NCBI GenBank assembly: GCA_027486555.1
Contig: JAIXOX010000024.1
Location: 1 to 34,809, forward strand
Direction: 5' to 3'
Length of the DNA stretch: 34,809 nt
Source of the DNA: Comamonadaceae bacterium
GTDB taxonomy: Bacteria; Pseudomonadota; Gammaproteobacteria; Burkholderiales; Burkholderiaceae_C
A program made the position numbers and the translations under genes. The notes under the pieces are model-generated. The model did no database searches. It was given only the letters and a program-made list of their open reading frames with translations, and was not told the DNA's origin. This document shows positions 8,212 through 15,838 of the stretch, one piece after another. The stretch's first letter is position 1; each line of letters begins with the position of its first letter.

Positions 8212-8534
8212 GCACTTTCAAACCTTACTTGAGCGCCATCGAAGCCCCCAGCCTGGCCGATGTGCAAGCCTGGCAGGGCCTGACCCTGCTGGAATTTGGC
8301 ACCGAGTGGTGCGGCCACTGCCGCGCCGCGCAGCCCCTGATCGCCCAGGCATTGGCTGCTCAGCCGCAGTGGCGGCACTGCAAAGTCGAAGACGGCCCCG
8401 GTCGTGCGCTGGGTCGCCATTACCGCGTCAAGCTGTGGCCCACCTTGGTGCTGTTGCGCGATGGGCAGGAAGTGGGGCGTCTGGTGCGGCCTGCGGCCGA
8501 GCAGGACATTCAAAACGCGATGTCGAAGGCTTGA
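8208..8534 (+). CDS. Thioredoxin-family protein
   Basis: This 108-aa thioredoxin-fold protein carries a WCGHC active site (Cys35 and Cys38) after LLEFGTEW, and a KLWPTLVLL segment supplying the cis-proline loop. It has no signal peptide, so a cytoplasmic disulfide reductase role is likely. GHC in place of thioredoxin's GPC raises the redox potential in other family members. The start at 8208 overlaps the LysR stop by 4 nt; an upstream in-frame extension lies wholly within lysR and is rejected. In the same frame, directly after its TGA, comes a 99-nt open stretch ending in a HigB-like tail. Confidence 0.9.
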   Translation: MSTFKPYLSAIEAPSLADVQAWQGLTLLEFGTEWCGHCRAAQPLIAQALAAQPQWRHCKVEDGPGRALGRHYRVKLWPTLVLLRDGQEVGRLVRPAAEQDIQNAMSKA

Positions 8535-8585
8535 TGGGGTGGTGGGGCACCTTGCTTCGTTCTTCTTAAAATATTCTGTTCTGTT

Positions 8586-8633
8586 TGGCACGACAACGGC
8601 GCTTACCAAGTCGAAATAGTGGACTACCACTGA
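8586..8633 (+). pseudogene. Residual 3' end of a higB-type toxin gene
   Basis: The last 15 codons before the TGA at 8631 read WHDNGAYQVEIVDYH. This matches the characteristic C-terminus of RelE/HigB-family toxins (consensus W-x-x-G-x-A-x-x-V-E-I-x-D-Y-H). The stop sits directly in front of the higA ribosome-binding site, exactly where a higB gene should end. Upstream of about 8580 the similarity stops and the frame runs back into the thioredoxin terminator, so the first roughly 80% of the toxin gene is missing. The likely cause is a deletion that joined the thioredoxin gene to the tail. The short match limits confidence. Confidence 0.6.
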
Positions 8634-8643
8634 GGAGTTGAAG

Positions 8644-8952
8644 ATGACTGAATCACTTGACGAAATTCACCCCGGCGAAATCTTGTTGGAAGATTTCATG
8701 AAGCCCATGGGGATCACTGCGCGTCAGCTGGCCGCTGACATTGATGTGTCGCCCAGCCGAATCAGCGATCTGGTCAAGGGCAAGCGCCCCGTGACGGCCG
8801 ATACCGCCTTGCGTTTGGGGCTGTTTTTCAACATGGAGCCTCGCTATTGGCTGAACCTGCAAACCGAGTACGACATGCGCCAAGCCGCGAGAACGCTCAC
8901 TGACACGATTGCGCCACGCATTCGGGTGTTCCAGCAGCCAGCCTCAGTTTGA
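8644..8952 (+). CDS. higA: HigA-family (VapI-type) antitoxin, XRE helix-turn-helix
   Basis: This 102-aa DNA-binding antitoxin opens with SLDEIHPGEILLEDFMKPMGIT, the standard HigA opening, followed by a helix-turn-helix (ARQLAADIDVSPSRISDLVKG, about residues 26-48) and RPVTADTALRLGLFFNMEPRYWLNLQTEYD, the family signature. The start is the ATG at 8644, 7 nt after GGAG (8633-8636); a TTG two codons earlier lies too close to that site. In intact loci higB precedes higA; here only the higB tail remains, so this is probably an orphan antitoxin acting as a free repressor. Not preserving the toxin is the usual outcome of selection, since the antitoxin alone is harmless. Confidence 0.92.
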   Translation: MTESLDEIHPGEILLEDFMKPMGITARQLAADIDVSPSRISDLVKGKRPVTADTALRLGLFFNMEPRYWLNLQTEYDMRQAARTLTDTIAPRIRVFQQPASV

Positions 8953-9030
8953 TGGCGTTCACGCCGCCCGCAGTCAGGTCAGCCATGAGACCGTCGTTGC
9001 TTGACTGATCCCTTGAGTGCTGACACATCG

Positions 9031-9042
9031 CTGTCATGACAG
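9031..9042. promoter_or_regulatory. Perfect 12-bp palindrome upstream of the SEC-C/TPR gene
   Basis: CTGTCATGACAG is self-complementary, and with the preceding TGACA at 9021-9025 it makes overlapping TGACA/TGTCA half-sites. It sits in the 201-nt gap (8953-9153) between higA and the SEC-C protein, about 110 bp before that start. It could be an operator, for example for HigA, or chance. Nothing else recognisable was seen in the gap. Confidence 0.25.
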
Positions 9043-9153
9043 TCTTGCCAGTTGTTCGGCGCTTGCAAGTCTTCGTCCTCAGGCCGCTAAACTGGCATCC
9101 TCTCAAAACCTCCCTGCGCATTGCGCGTGGCATACAGACGGATCAAACCCACC

Positions 9154-11715
9154 ATGTTTGAAGAAAACATTGACATTGCCATGCGCCGCCTGATGGACGA
9201 CGAATATTTGGATGATTTTTGTGACTGGTTTGTCAAGGCCAAACTGGCCGAGCCTGCCGTCCTGCAGGGCATGCCGGATGTCCCCCTTGCCGATCTGGCC
9301 CGCAGTTTGCGCCATGTGGCGCGGCAGTTTTGGGGTCAGATGCCTTATCCAGCGAACCGCTGGCGCGCGCGCGGCTTGCCCAAAACAGAGCGTAACGGGC
9401 CTTGTCATTGCGGCTCGGGCCGCAAATTCAAACAGTGCTGCGCCGAGTTTGACCACGCGCCGTTGGCGCTGACGACCGAGTCCTTGCAAGTGTTGGCGCT
9501 GGAGCACGCTGCGCCCGAGTGGTTGACGGGCCACAAGCTCAAAGAAGTACCTGCACTGGCCTTGGGTCACGCGGCCATGGGCTGGAACGATGCGGGCGAG
9601 CAGGAGCGCACGATCCGCCTGCTGGGCCCGATGTTTCTGGACCTGAAGGCGCTCGATGAGCGCCATGAAGCCGCTTTTGATGCCTATGTGGATGCCTTGC
9701 AACAACAGGGTCAAGAGATTGAGCGGCGGGACTTGATCGACCTTATCGCACAGCACCCCAACAAGGCGCTGGCCACTGCGGCACGCACTCGGTTGGTGAG
9801 CATCCTGGCCGATCAAGGTGAGATGAGCAAGGCTTGGCAACTTTTTCAGGAGACCAGTCGCTTCAATCCCAATGACCCACAACTGTGGCACCTGGAGTTG
9901 AATTTGCTGCTGTCTCAGGGGCGGCAGCAAGAGGCTCGTTTGCGAGCCCCCTTGCTCGCTGCCCGTGCGCGCAAGGTGGGCATGGATGATTTGGCCGATG
10001 TGCTGGTGGGCATGGCCGAGGCTGGCATGGGCTTTTTGCGCGATGCAGCTTTTGACAAGGAGATCGATCAGTACGATGCTTCGCTCATCGCGTTGACCGA
10101 CGCTGTGCCCGAGCAACTCGACGAGAAAGTCCTGCACAGCCTCTACGCTGTTGAGGTTTCGTCCCTAGGCGAGGGCGATGCGCGTGTTGATGTGGCTTGG
10201 GTCGAGCCGGTCAAAAAAATGGCCGATGTGTACCGGCGCTGGCAACGCACCTTTGTTGTGGGCAAGCCAGATATGACCTGGCTCAACGGGGATGTGGACG
10301 GCCTGATCGAGGCCCTGCCCGAGGCACAGGCGTTTTTGGAAAAGAACCCGCAGGCCTGGTATTGCGCGGATGTGCTGGACGATCTCTTGATGACGGCTTT
10401 GACCCTGTGCGATGACGAGTCGCCAACCCCGGTGCTGGACGGGGCGCAGCGCCTGGCCCACCACGCCGTATCCGTTTTACGCAGCTTGGCTGGGGGTGCG
10501 CAGATCCACTGGGCAGTTCAGGCGCACCGGCCCATGCTGCGCTGCCTGGCCATGGCGGTGGAGTTGACGCAGATGCGGCTCGATGAGCCAGCGGCCATCA
10601 ATTACCTCAATCTTGGCTTGTCCCTCAACCCCAACGACAACCATGGCTGGCGCACCGTGCTGGCCACTTTGCTCATGGAGCGCGGTGACTACCGGGATGC
10701 ACTGAGCCTGATGGACCGTTTTCCGCAGGACATGCCGCCCGCCGAACATCGGCGAGCGCTGGCCTTGTTCAACCTGGACCGCAAAGTCGATGCCGAGGCT
10801 GTTTTGCGCGAGGCCCACAGTGCCTACCCCCTGTACTTCAAGGCCTTGATGCCCAAAGTCATGGACGCACCGCCTGTAGAAGATGAGCGAGGGTATGAGC
10901 TGGGGAGCGCAGAGGCGGCTTGGCACTTTCGGATCGAATCCCGTCACCTTTGGGTGGCCACTGGGGCGCTGGCCTGGGCGCAAAGCTTGCAGTTGCCTGA
11001 GCCTTTGGCGGTCAAGCCGAAGAAGCCTGCCAAAGCACCCCAACCCGCGCCTTCCAAAAAGGCCGGGGGCAAGGCCGGTGGTGCTGCAGGTGTGATGGCC
11101 TTGGGCAAGGATTTCAGCCCAAAACAAGAAAAGCTGTTGCGCAAAATTTGCAGCGATTACCCGCGCTTGCATGGCTTTTTGCAAGCTGTGGCCTGGTCGC
11201 CTCAAGTGCTCATGCCCAATGCTTGGACAGGTGCTGCCATGGAAATGCATGACCGCATGCCCAACAGCAGAACCGAAGCCACGGCCACCAAAGCTTTGCA
11301 TGATGCGGTGAATGCCACGATGACTTTGTGCAACCACCTGAACCAGACGGTGATTGATCATTTGGGCCACGCCCAGCCTGACTTGGACCCTGTGCGGGCT
11401 GTGGTGGGGGATGAAGAAACGGCCGCCTTGTCATGGGCAGCGGGGTTTTTTCACGGAAGCGAAACTGCTGCGGCCGCTTGGGCGCGTCATGGCCACAAGG
11501 TGGTTGGGGTGACGGGCAGCTTCGGGCGTCTGCGTGGCTTGGCGCTGCGTGCTGAACTGTTGCGGGTGCAGTCCCATGTGAAGGACGACAAAGGCAAGCC
11601 GAATTTGCAAGTGCTGTCTGATCAAGCAGCGGCTTGGTTGGACCTGCAGGCCGCCTTGCATGACCTATGGCCCGTGGTCAGGCAGGCGCGTTTGACCGGG
11701 ATGCATCCTGGGTAG
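9154..11715 (+). CDS. Large SEC-C / TPR-like / UPF0149 (YecA)-like protein
   Basis: This 853-aa cytoplasmic protein has no assigned function. An N-terminal helical region (1-78) leads to a SEC-C zinc motif at 81-96 (RNGPCHCGSGRKFKQCC; Cys84, 86, 95, 96), as in SecA C-termini and YecA. Residues from about 100 to 615 are helical with TPR-like units such as AWQLFQETSRFNPNDPQLW and YLNLGLSLNPNDNHGW. A Lys/Pro/Ala/Gly linker follows (about 617-648), then a C-terminal segment with LHGFLQAVAWSPQVLMPNAW and SWAAGFFHGSETAAAAW, which resemble the UPF0149/YecA domain. In YecA the order is UPF0149 then SEC-C, so here it is inverted and split by repeats. The start is the ATG at 9154; a TTG at 9121 is in frame but lacks a ribosome-binding site. 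Ribosome- or Sec-related roles would be speculation. Confidence 0.85.
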   Translation: MFEENIDIAMRRLMDDEYLDDFCDWFVKAKLAEPAVLQGMPDVPLADLARSLRHVARQFWGQMPYPANRWRARGLPKTERNGPCHCGSGRKFKQCCAEFDHAPLALTTESLQVLALEHAAPEWLTGHKLKEVPALALGHAAMGWNDAGEQERTIRLLGPMFLDLKALDERHEAAFDAYVDALQQQGQEIERRDLIDLIAQHPNKALATAARTRLVSILADQGEMSKAWQLFQETSRFNPNDPQLWHLELNLLLSQGRQQEARLRAPLLAARARKVGMDDLADVLVGMAEAGMGFLRDAAFDKEIDQYDASLIALTDAVPEQLDEKVLHSLYAVEVSSLGEGDARVDVAWVEPVKKMADVYRRWQRTFVVGKPDMTWLNGDVDGLIEALPEAQAFLEKNPQAWYCADVLDDLLMTALTLCDDESPTPVLDGAQRLAHHAVSVLRSLAGGAQIHWAVQAHRPMLRCLAMAVELTQMRLDEPAAINYLNLGLSLNPNDNHGWRTVLATLLMERGDYRDALSLMDRFPQDMPPAEHRRALALFNLDRKVDAEAVLREAHSAYPLYFKALMPKVMDAPPVEDERGYELGSAEAAWHFRIESRHLWVATGALAWAQSLQLPEPLAVKPKKPAKAPQPAPSKKAGGKAGGAAGVMALGKDFSPKQEKLLRKICSDYPRLHGFLQAVAWSPQVLMPNAWTGAAMEMHDRMPNSRTEATATKALHDAVNATMTLCNHLNQTVIDHLGHAQPDLDPVRAVVGDEETAALSWAAGFFHGSETAAAAWARHGHKVVGVTGSFGRLRGLALRAELLRVQSHVKDDKGKPNLQVLSDQAAAWLDLQAALHDLWPVVRQARLTGMHPG

Positions 11716-11764
11716 CCCCAAGAAGAGCGCCGCAGGGATGCGAGGCTGGTCCGAATTTTGTCCA

Positions 11765-11995
11765 TCAAGCCAACAAAGCCCCTGCATCCTCGTACCAAAA
11801 CATGAGCGCCGCATCGTAGCTTTCCCACACGCAGCCATTGCAGCCGCGCCCGCAGCACGAGGTGGGCTCGGGTGGCGGTTCCCGGAAGTCGTGGCCTGCG
11901 GCTTGCAGGCGTTCTTGAAACTGCGCAATGCCCCTGCGCACAGAAGCGCGCTGGGAGGGGTAGGGGTCGATGATGGGGTGTTCGTTGTCGCTCAT
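11765..11995 (-). CDS. Small cysteine-rich oxidoreductase-like protein
   Basis: This 76-aa protein contains PPPEPTSCCGRGCNGCVWESYDAAL (residues 39-63), the signature of the short oxidoreductase-like domain found at the N-terminus of eukaryotic cytochrome-b5-reductase-like proteins and as stand-alone bacterial proteins. Four cysteines in C-C-x3-C-x2-C spacing suggest metal or Fe-S binding. It begins 7 nt after the stop of the PIN toxin gene on the same strand, so it is probably co-transcribed with the toxin-antitoxin pair. The biochemical role is unknown. Confidence 0.82.
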   Translation of the reverse strand: MSDNEHPIIDPYPSQRASVRRGIAQFQERLQAAGHDFREPPPEPTSCCGRGCNGCVWESYDAALMFWYEDAGALLA

Positions 11996-12002
11996 GTTCA
12001 GG

Positions 12003-12416
12003 TCAATCCAGCCACGGGTTGATCAAGGCCACACCGGTGGCTTCGAAGTCCGCCGTGTTGCGCGTCACCACGGTGAATTTGTGCTCCAGCGCTGAGGCGG
12101 CAATCATCGCGTCGCGTTCGGAACGTGGGTTGGGAATGTGCAGCGAGGCGCACACGGCGGCGGTATTTTCTCCAAACGGCAAGATGCGGCCAGCAAATGC
12201 TACACGCACCCCGGCCAGCCAGCTGCGCAGCGCACTGCCTTGCGGCGGTGTTCGGCGCTCCAGCGCTTGAACGCCCAACTCCAGTTCCAAAATGGTGATG
12301 GCGGACAAAAAAAGCCGATGGCTGGGCTGGTCTGCAGCCCACCGTCGCACGGCCGCCGAGGGCTGCGGCTTGCCCTGACGCAATTCGGAAATGACGTTGG
12401 TGTCCAGAATGAACAT
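12003..12416 (-). CDS. PIN-domain toxin (VapC/FitB-type ribonuclease)
   Basis: This 137-aa protein has the layout of a Mg-dependent PIN-domain endoribonuclease. The acidic residues are Asp5 in MFILDTNVISEL, a glutamate in SAITILELELGV (about 44), an aspartate in RSERDAMIAASALEH (about 101), and the TRNTADFEATGVALINPW tail with its last acidic position. The NPW ending is that of FitB-like plasmid-stability proteins. It starts 7 nt after the antitoxin stop, the standard type II order of antitoxin then toxin. All active-site residues are present, so the toxin looks functional. Confidence 0.93.
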   Translation of the reverse strand: MFILDTNVISELRQGKPQPSAAVRRWAADQPSHRLFLSAITILELELGVQALERRTPPQGSALRSWLAGVRVAFAGRILPFGENTAAVCASLHIPNPRSERDAMIAASALEHKFTVVTRNTADFEATGVALINPWLD

Positions 12417-12423
12417 GGCTCAT

Positions 12424-12684
12424 TCAGTCCAAAGATGCAGGCTGGATCTGGATGTGCAGCTTGGGAGGCTCGAAATCCATGCCTTCACCACCGGGAATGG
12501 CCTCCATCAGTTCCAGCAAAGACGGCGTTTGTTGACCTGTCATGCGGTGGTAATCATCGATGTTGAGCAGCGCAAACGCCGGGCGGCCACGGTCGGTGAT
12601 GAACACCGGACCGTCCACCGCCGCACGCTTGGCGGCCGACACGTCGCGCGTGAAGTCTCGGCTGGAAAAGGTGTGAATGGCCAT
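12424..12684 (-). CDS. Phd/YefM-type antitoxin
   Basis: This 86-aa antitoxin is partner of the PIN toxin that follows. MAIHTFSSRDFTRDVSAAKRAA is the N-terminal Phd/YefM DNA-binding fold, and GPVFITDRGRPAFALLNIDDYHRM matches the conserved edge of that domain. The acidic, proline-rich C-terminus (about 60-86) is the likely toxin-neutralising segment. The ATG at 12684 is chosen over one at 12717 because family members begin at this point. By analogy it represses its own operon; the AT-rich stretch just upstream (about 12700-12740, with ATGTTTAACAATGAATGTTT) holds inverted half-sites and is the obvious place for promoter and operator. Confidence 0.9.
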   Translation of the reverse strand: MAIHTFSSRDFTRDVSAAKRAAVDGPVFITDRGRPAFALLNIDDYHRMTGQQTPSLLELMEAIPGGEGMDFEPPKLHIQIQPASLD

Positions 12685-12762
12685 GTCGGACGCCCCCAAA
12701 CAACGAATGTTTAACAATGAATGTTTGTATGTTACGACAAAAATGTCGCGGGCGACAAGTCA

Positions 12763-14109
12763 TCAGGCCGAGGCTGGGGTGTGACGGGCCACAGGCTGGC
12801 CTTGCACCACCGTGTGCGCGATCAGGCGCTCATCGCCCAGCACGATCATCGCAAACAACCATTCGGCCAGGGTCTCGGTTTGTGCGGTGCGGCGGGCCAG
12901 CAGGGGCGTGGCTTGGGGGTTGATCACCACAAAGTCGGCTTCGCAGCCGGGCAGCAGGTTGCCCACTTTGCCGCTCAGGTCGAGCGCATCGGCGGCCCCC
13001 GCTGTGTGCTGCCACCACAGGTGTTCGGGCGCAAGGCTGATGCCGGGGCGGCCCACATTTTGCCTGGCGACCGTGTAGGCCGCATGCATGGTGTGAAAGG
13101 GGCTGAAGCTGGTGCCGCCGCCCACATCGCTCGCCAGGCCGTAGCGCAGACCCGCCGCGTCTGACGCGCTGTAGTCAAAAAAGCCGCTGCCCAAAAACAG
13201 GTTGCTGGTGGGGCTCACGGCGGCGGTCGCGCCCACTTCGGCCATGCGACGGCGGTCGGCTTCGTCCAAATAAATGCAGTGCGCATACACCGAGCGCTGG
13301 CGCAGCAGGCCTGCGCGGTCGTACACATCGAGGTAGCTGCGCGCCTCGAGGAAGAGTTCGTGCACCCAGCGGATTTCATCGAGGTTTTCGGCCACATGCG
13401 ACTGAATCCACACGTCGGGAAACTGCTGCGCGATCTCGCCCGCGCCGTGCAACTGGGCCTGTGTGCTGGTGGGGGCAAAGCGAGGGGTGATGGCGTAGCC
13501 CAGGCGGTCCACGCCGTGCCAGCGGCAAATCAGGTCTTCGGTCTGGCGCAGGCTCAAGTTGGTGTCGGTGTCGCGCAGGCCGTCGGGGCTGTGGCGGTCT
13601 TGCAGCACTTTGCCGGTGACCATGCGCAGACGGCGTTTTTGCGCCTCGGCCATGAACACATCCACCGATTCGGGGTGGGCGGTGGCAAAGCACAGGGCGG
13701 TGGTCACGCCGTGGCGCATCAGTTCGTCCATGAAAAATGCGGTCACTTCATGGGCGTAGGCGGGCTCTGAAAAATGCTTTTCGTGCGGAAAGGTGTAGTG
13801 CTCCAGCCAGGGCAGCAGGCCCTCTGCGGGAGAACCGATCACATCGGTTTGCGGGTAGTGGATGTGCAGATCGACAAAGCCGGGCGCGATGCACAGACCA
13901 GGCCAGTGCGTCACGGGCAGGTCGGGGTAGTGCGGCGCGAGGTCTCGGTAAGGGCCCATCGCCTGGATGCGCAAGATGCCGTCGGCTTCGCGGGCGGTCA
14001 CCAGCAGGCCGTCGGTTTCGTGGCTGGCTTTCGGCTGGGCAGGGTCGGCGAACCAGAGCAAGCTGGCTCGCCAAGCTTGGCGTTCGGTCAGTTGGAAGGC
14101 GTGGCGCAT
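12763..14109 (-). CDS. guaD: Guanine deaminase
   Basis: This 448-aa amidohydrolase converts guanine to xanthine and ammonia in the cytoplasm. The zinc motif is in PGFVDLHIHYPQTDVIGSPAEGLLPWLEHYTFP (His82 and His84), which is diagnostic for guanine deaminase rather than chlorohydrolases. Later metal and substrate residues lie in SHVAEN, YAHCIYLDEAD and LASDVGGGTSFSPFHTM. Length equals the family norm. It is divergent from the BMP-type ABC importer, with a tandem direct repeat between them, which fits import and deamination of the same purine. Confidence 0.95.
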   Translation of the reverse strand: MRHAFQLTERQAWRASLLWFADPAQPKASHETDGLLVTAREADGILRIQAMGPYRDLAPHYPDLPVTHWPGLCIAPGFVDLHIHYPQTDVIGSPAEGLLPWLEHYTFPHEKHFSEPAYAHEVTAFFMDELMRHGVTTALCFATAHPESVDVFMAEAQKRRLRMVTGKVLQDRHSPDGLRDTDTNLSLRQTEDLICRWHGVDRLGYAITPRFAPTSTQAQLHGAGEIAQQFPDVWIQSHVAENLDEIRWVHELFLEARSYLDVYDRAGLLRQRSVYAHCIYLDEADRRRMAEVGATAAVSPTSNLFLGSGFFDYSASDAAGLRYGLASDVGGGTSFSPFHTMHAAYTVARQNVGRPGISLAPEHLWWQHTAGAADALDLSGKVGNLLPGCEADFVVINPQATPLLARRTAQTETLAEWLFAMIVLGDERLIAHTVVQGQPVARHTPASA

Positions 14110-14145
14110 GGGCGGTTGTGGGGCAGTGTGGGGTCATTACGGGGC

Positions 14146-14169
14146 TAAACACCCGGATAAACACCCGGA
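14146..14169. promoter_or_regulatory. Back-to-back direct repeats in the guaD/ABC-importer divergent region
   Basis: TAAACACCCGGA occurs twice with no gap (14146-14157 and 14158-14169), just upstream of guaD and 119 bp before the ATPase start. Perfect 12-bp tandem copies in a 178-bp divergent region suggest a regulator binding to two head-to-tail sites that could serve both operons. The regulator is not encoded nearby. Chance tandem duplication cannot be excluded. Confidence 0.4.
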
Positions 14170-14287
14170 AAAGAGCGGTGTTCTGAGTGGTACATTGTCC
14201 GGCAATCTCATGGCTTGCAAGGGCGGTGTCCACGGTTGCGGCACAGTCTTTGCAAGAGACTTATTCAGATCCTCCAATGCACCCGAC

Positions 14288-15838
14288 ATGACCACCCCCC
14301 TTTTGTCTTTACAGGGCATCACCAAACGCTACCCCGGCGTGGTGGCCAACCAGGACGTGTCGCTCACCGTGATGCCCGGCCAGGCCCATGCTGTGCTGGG
14401 CGAAAACGGCGCGGGCAAGTCCACGCTGATGAAAATCATCTATGGCTCGGTCAAGCCCGACGAGGGCCAGGTGGTGTTCAATGGCCAGCCGGTGCAAATC
14501 CGCAACCCACAAGAAGCGCGCAAGCTGGGCATCAGCATGGTGTTTCAGCACTTCAGCCTGTTTGACACTCTGACAGTGGCCGAGAACGTTTCGTTGGGCC
14601 TGGACAAGTCGCTGAGCCTGGCCGAAGTGACCGAGCGCATTGTGGCCAAGGCCAGCGAGTACGGCCTGGACCTGCAGCCCGAGCGCCCGGTGCACACCCT
14701 GAGCGTGGGTGAGATGCAGCGGGTGGAGATCATCCGCGCCTTGCTGACCGAACCCAAGTTGTTGATTTTGGATGAGCCAACTTCGGTGCTGACACCACAA
14801 GCGGTCGAGAAACTTTTCGTAGTGCTTCACAAGCTGGTCAGCCAAGGCGTGAGCATTTTGTACATCTCGCACAAGTTGCACGAGATTCGCGCGCTGTGCA
14901 GCGCCTGCACCGTGCTGCGCGGCGGCAAGCTGACGGGCGTGTGCGATCCGCGTGAAGAGTCCAACGCCAGTCTCAGCCGTTTGATGATCGGGGCCGAGCC
15001 CCCGGCTTTGCAGCATGTGGCGCGCGAACCGGGTGCGGTGGTGTTGTCGGTCAAGGGCCTTAGCCTTTCACGGCAAGACCCGTTTGGCGTGGACCTGGAC
15101 GGCATTGATTTGCAGGTGCGTGCGGGCGAGGTGGTGGGCCTGGCGGGTGTGTCGGGCAATGGCCAAAAAGAATTGATGTGGGCCTTGTCGGGCGAAGACA
15201 TCCGGGCGGGCGCGCAGTGCGGCGCGGCCAGCGTGAGCTTGTTGGGCCAGCCGGTGGCGGCCCTGGGGCCAGTGCCGCGCCGGCAGATGGGCCTGCATTT
15301 TGTGCCCGAAGAGCGGCTGGGGCGGGGCGCTGTGCCCTCGCTCAGCCTGTCGCAAAACCTGCTGCTCACGCGCAGCGAAGCTGTGGGCGCGGGCGGTTGG
15401 GTGCGCATGGGCGCGTTGGCCGATCAGGCCCGCAGCGTCATTGAGCGCTTCAAGGTCAAGGCGTCGGGGCCAGATGCCGCAGCGCAGTCGCTGTCGGGTG
15501 GCAATTTGCAAAAGTTCATCGTGGGGCGCGAGATCAGCGCGACCCCGAAGCTGCTCATCGTCTCGCAACCCACTTGGGGCGTGGACGTGGGCGCGGCGGC
15601 GCAGATTCGCGCCGAGATTTTGGCGCTGCGCGACGCAGGTTGCGCGGTGCTGGTGGTGAGTGAGGAGCTGGAAGAATTGTTCGGGTTGTCTGACCGATTG
15701 CATGTGATTGCCAAGGGGCGTTTGTCGCCTTCGGTGGCGCGGACCGAGGCCACGGTGGAACGCATGGGCGAGTGGATGAGTGGCCTGTGGCCCGACGCCG
15801 CTGCCAAAGCCCAGGAGGCGCAGCATGCTCAAGCTTGA
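14288..15838 (+). CDS. BMP-type ABC importer, double-domain ATPase (purine/nucleoside family)
   Basis: This 516-aa peripheral membrane ATPase has two ABC domains, as in the sugar/nucleoside (RbsA/NupA-like) class. Domain 1 has Walker A GENGAGKST (38-46), a Q-loop in MVFQHFSLF, signature LSVGEMQ and Walker B LLILDEPTS. Domain 2 is degenerate, with GVSGNGQKEL in place of Walker A, signature LSGGNLQKFIVGREI and LLIVSQPTWGVDVG as Walker B, a known asymmetry of this class. MTTPLLSLQGITKRYPGVVAN is the normal N-terminus, so the ATG at 14288 is preferred to upstream in-frame codons that overlap guaD; its ribosome-binding site is weak. The stop overlaps the permease start. Confidence 0.92.
   Translation: MTTPLLSLQGITKRYPGVVANQDVSLTVMPGQAHAVLGENGAGKSTLMKIIYGSVKPDEGQVVFNGQPVQIRNPQEARKLGISMVFQHFSLFDTLTVAENVSLGLDKSLSLAEVTERIVAKASEYGLDLQPERPVHTLSVGEMQRVEIIRALLTEPKLLILDEPTSVLTPQAVEKLFVVLHKLVSQGVSILYISHKLHEIRALCSACTVLRGGKLTGVCDPREESNASLSRLMIGAEPPALQHVAREPGAVVLSVKGLSLSRQDPFGVDLDGIDLQVRAGEVVGLAGVSGNGQKELMWALSGEDIRAGAQCGAASVSLLGQPVAALGPVPRRQMGLHFVPEERLGRGAVPSLSLSQNLLLTRSEAVGAGGWVRMGALADQARSVIERFKVKASGPDAAAQSLSGGNLQKFIVGREISATPKLLIVSQPTWGVDVGAAAQIRAEILALRDAGCAVLVVSEELEELFGLSDRLHVIAKGRLSPSVARTEATVERMGEWMSGLWPDAAAKAQEAQHAQA

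Noticed and set aside
13967-14287. Upstream extension of the importer ATPase
   Set aside because: It overlaps the divergent guanine deaminase and lacks family character; the normal N-terminus begins at 14288.
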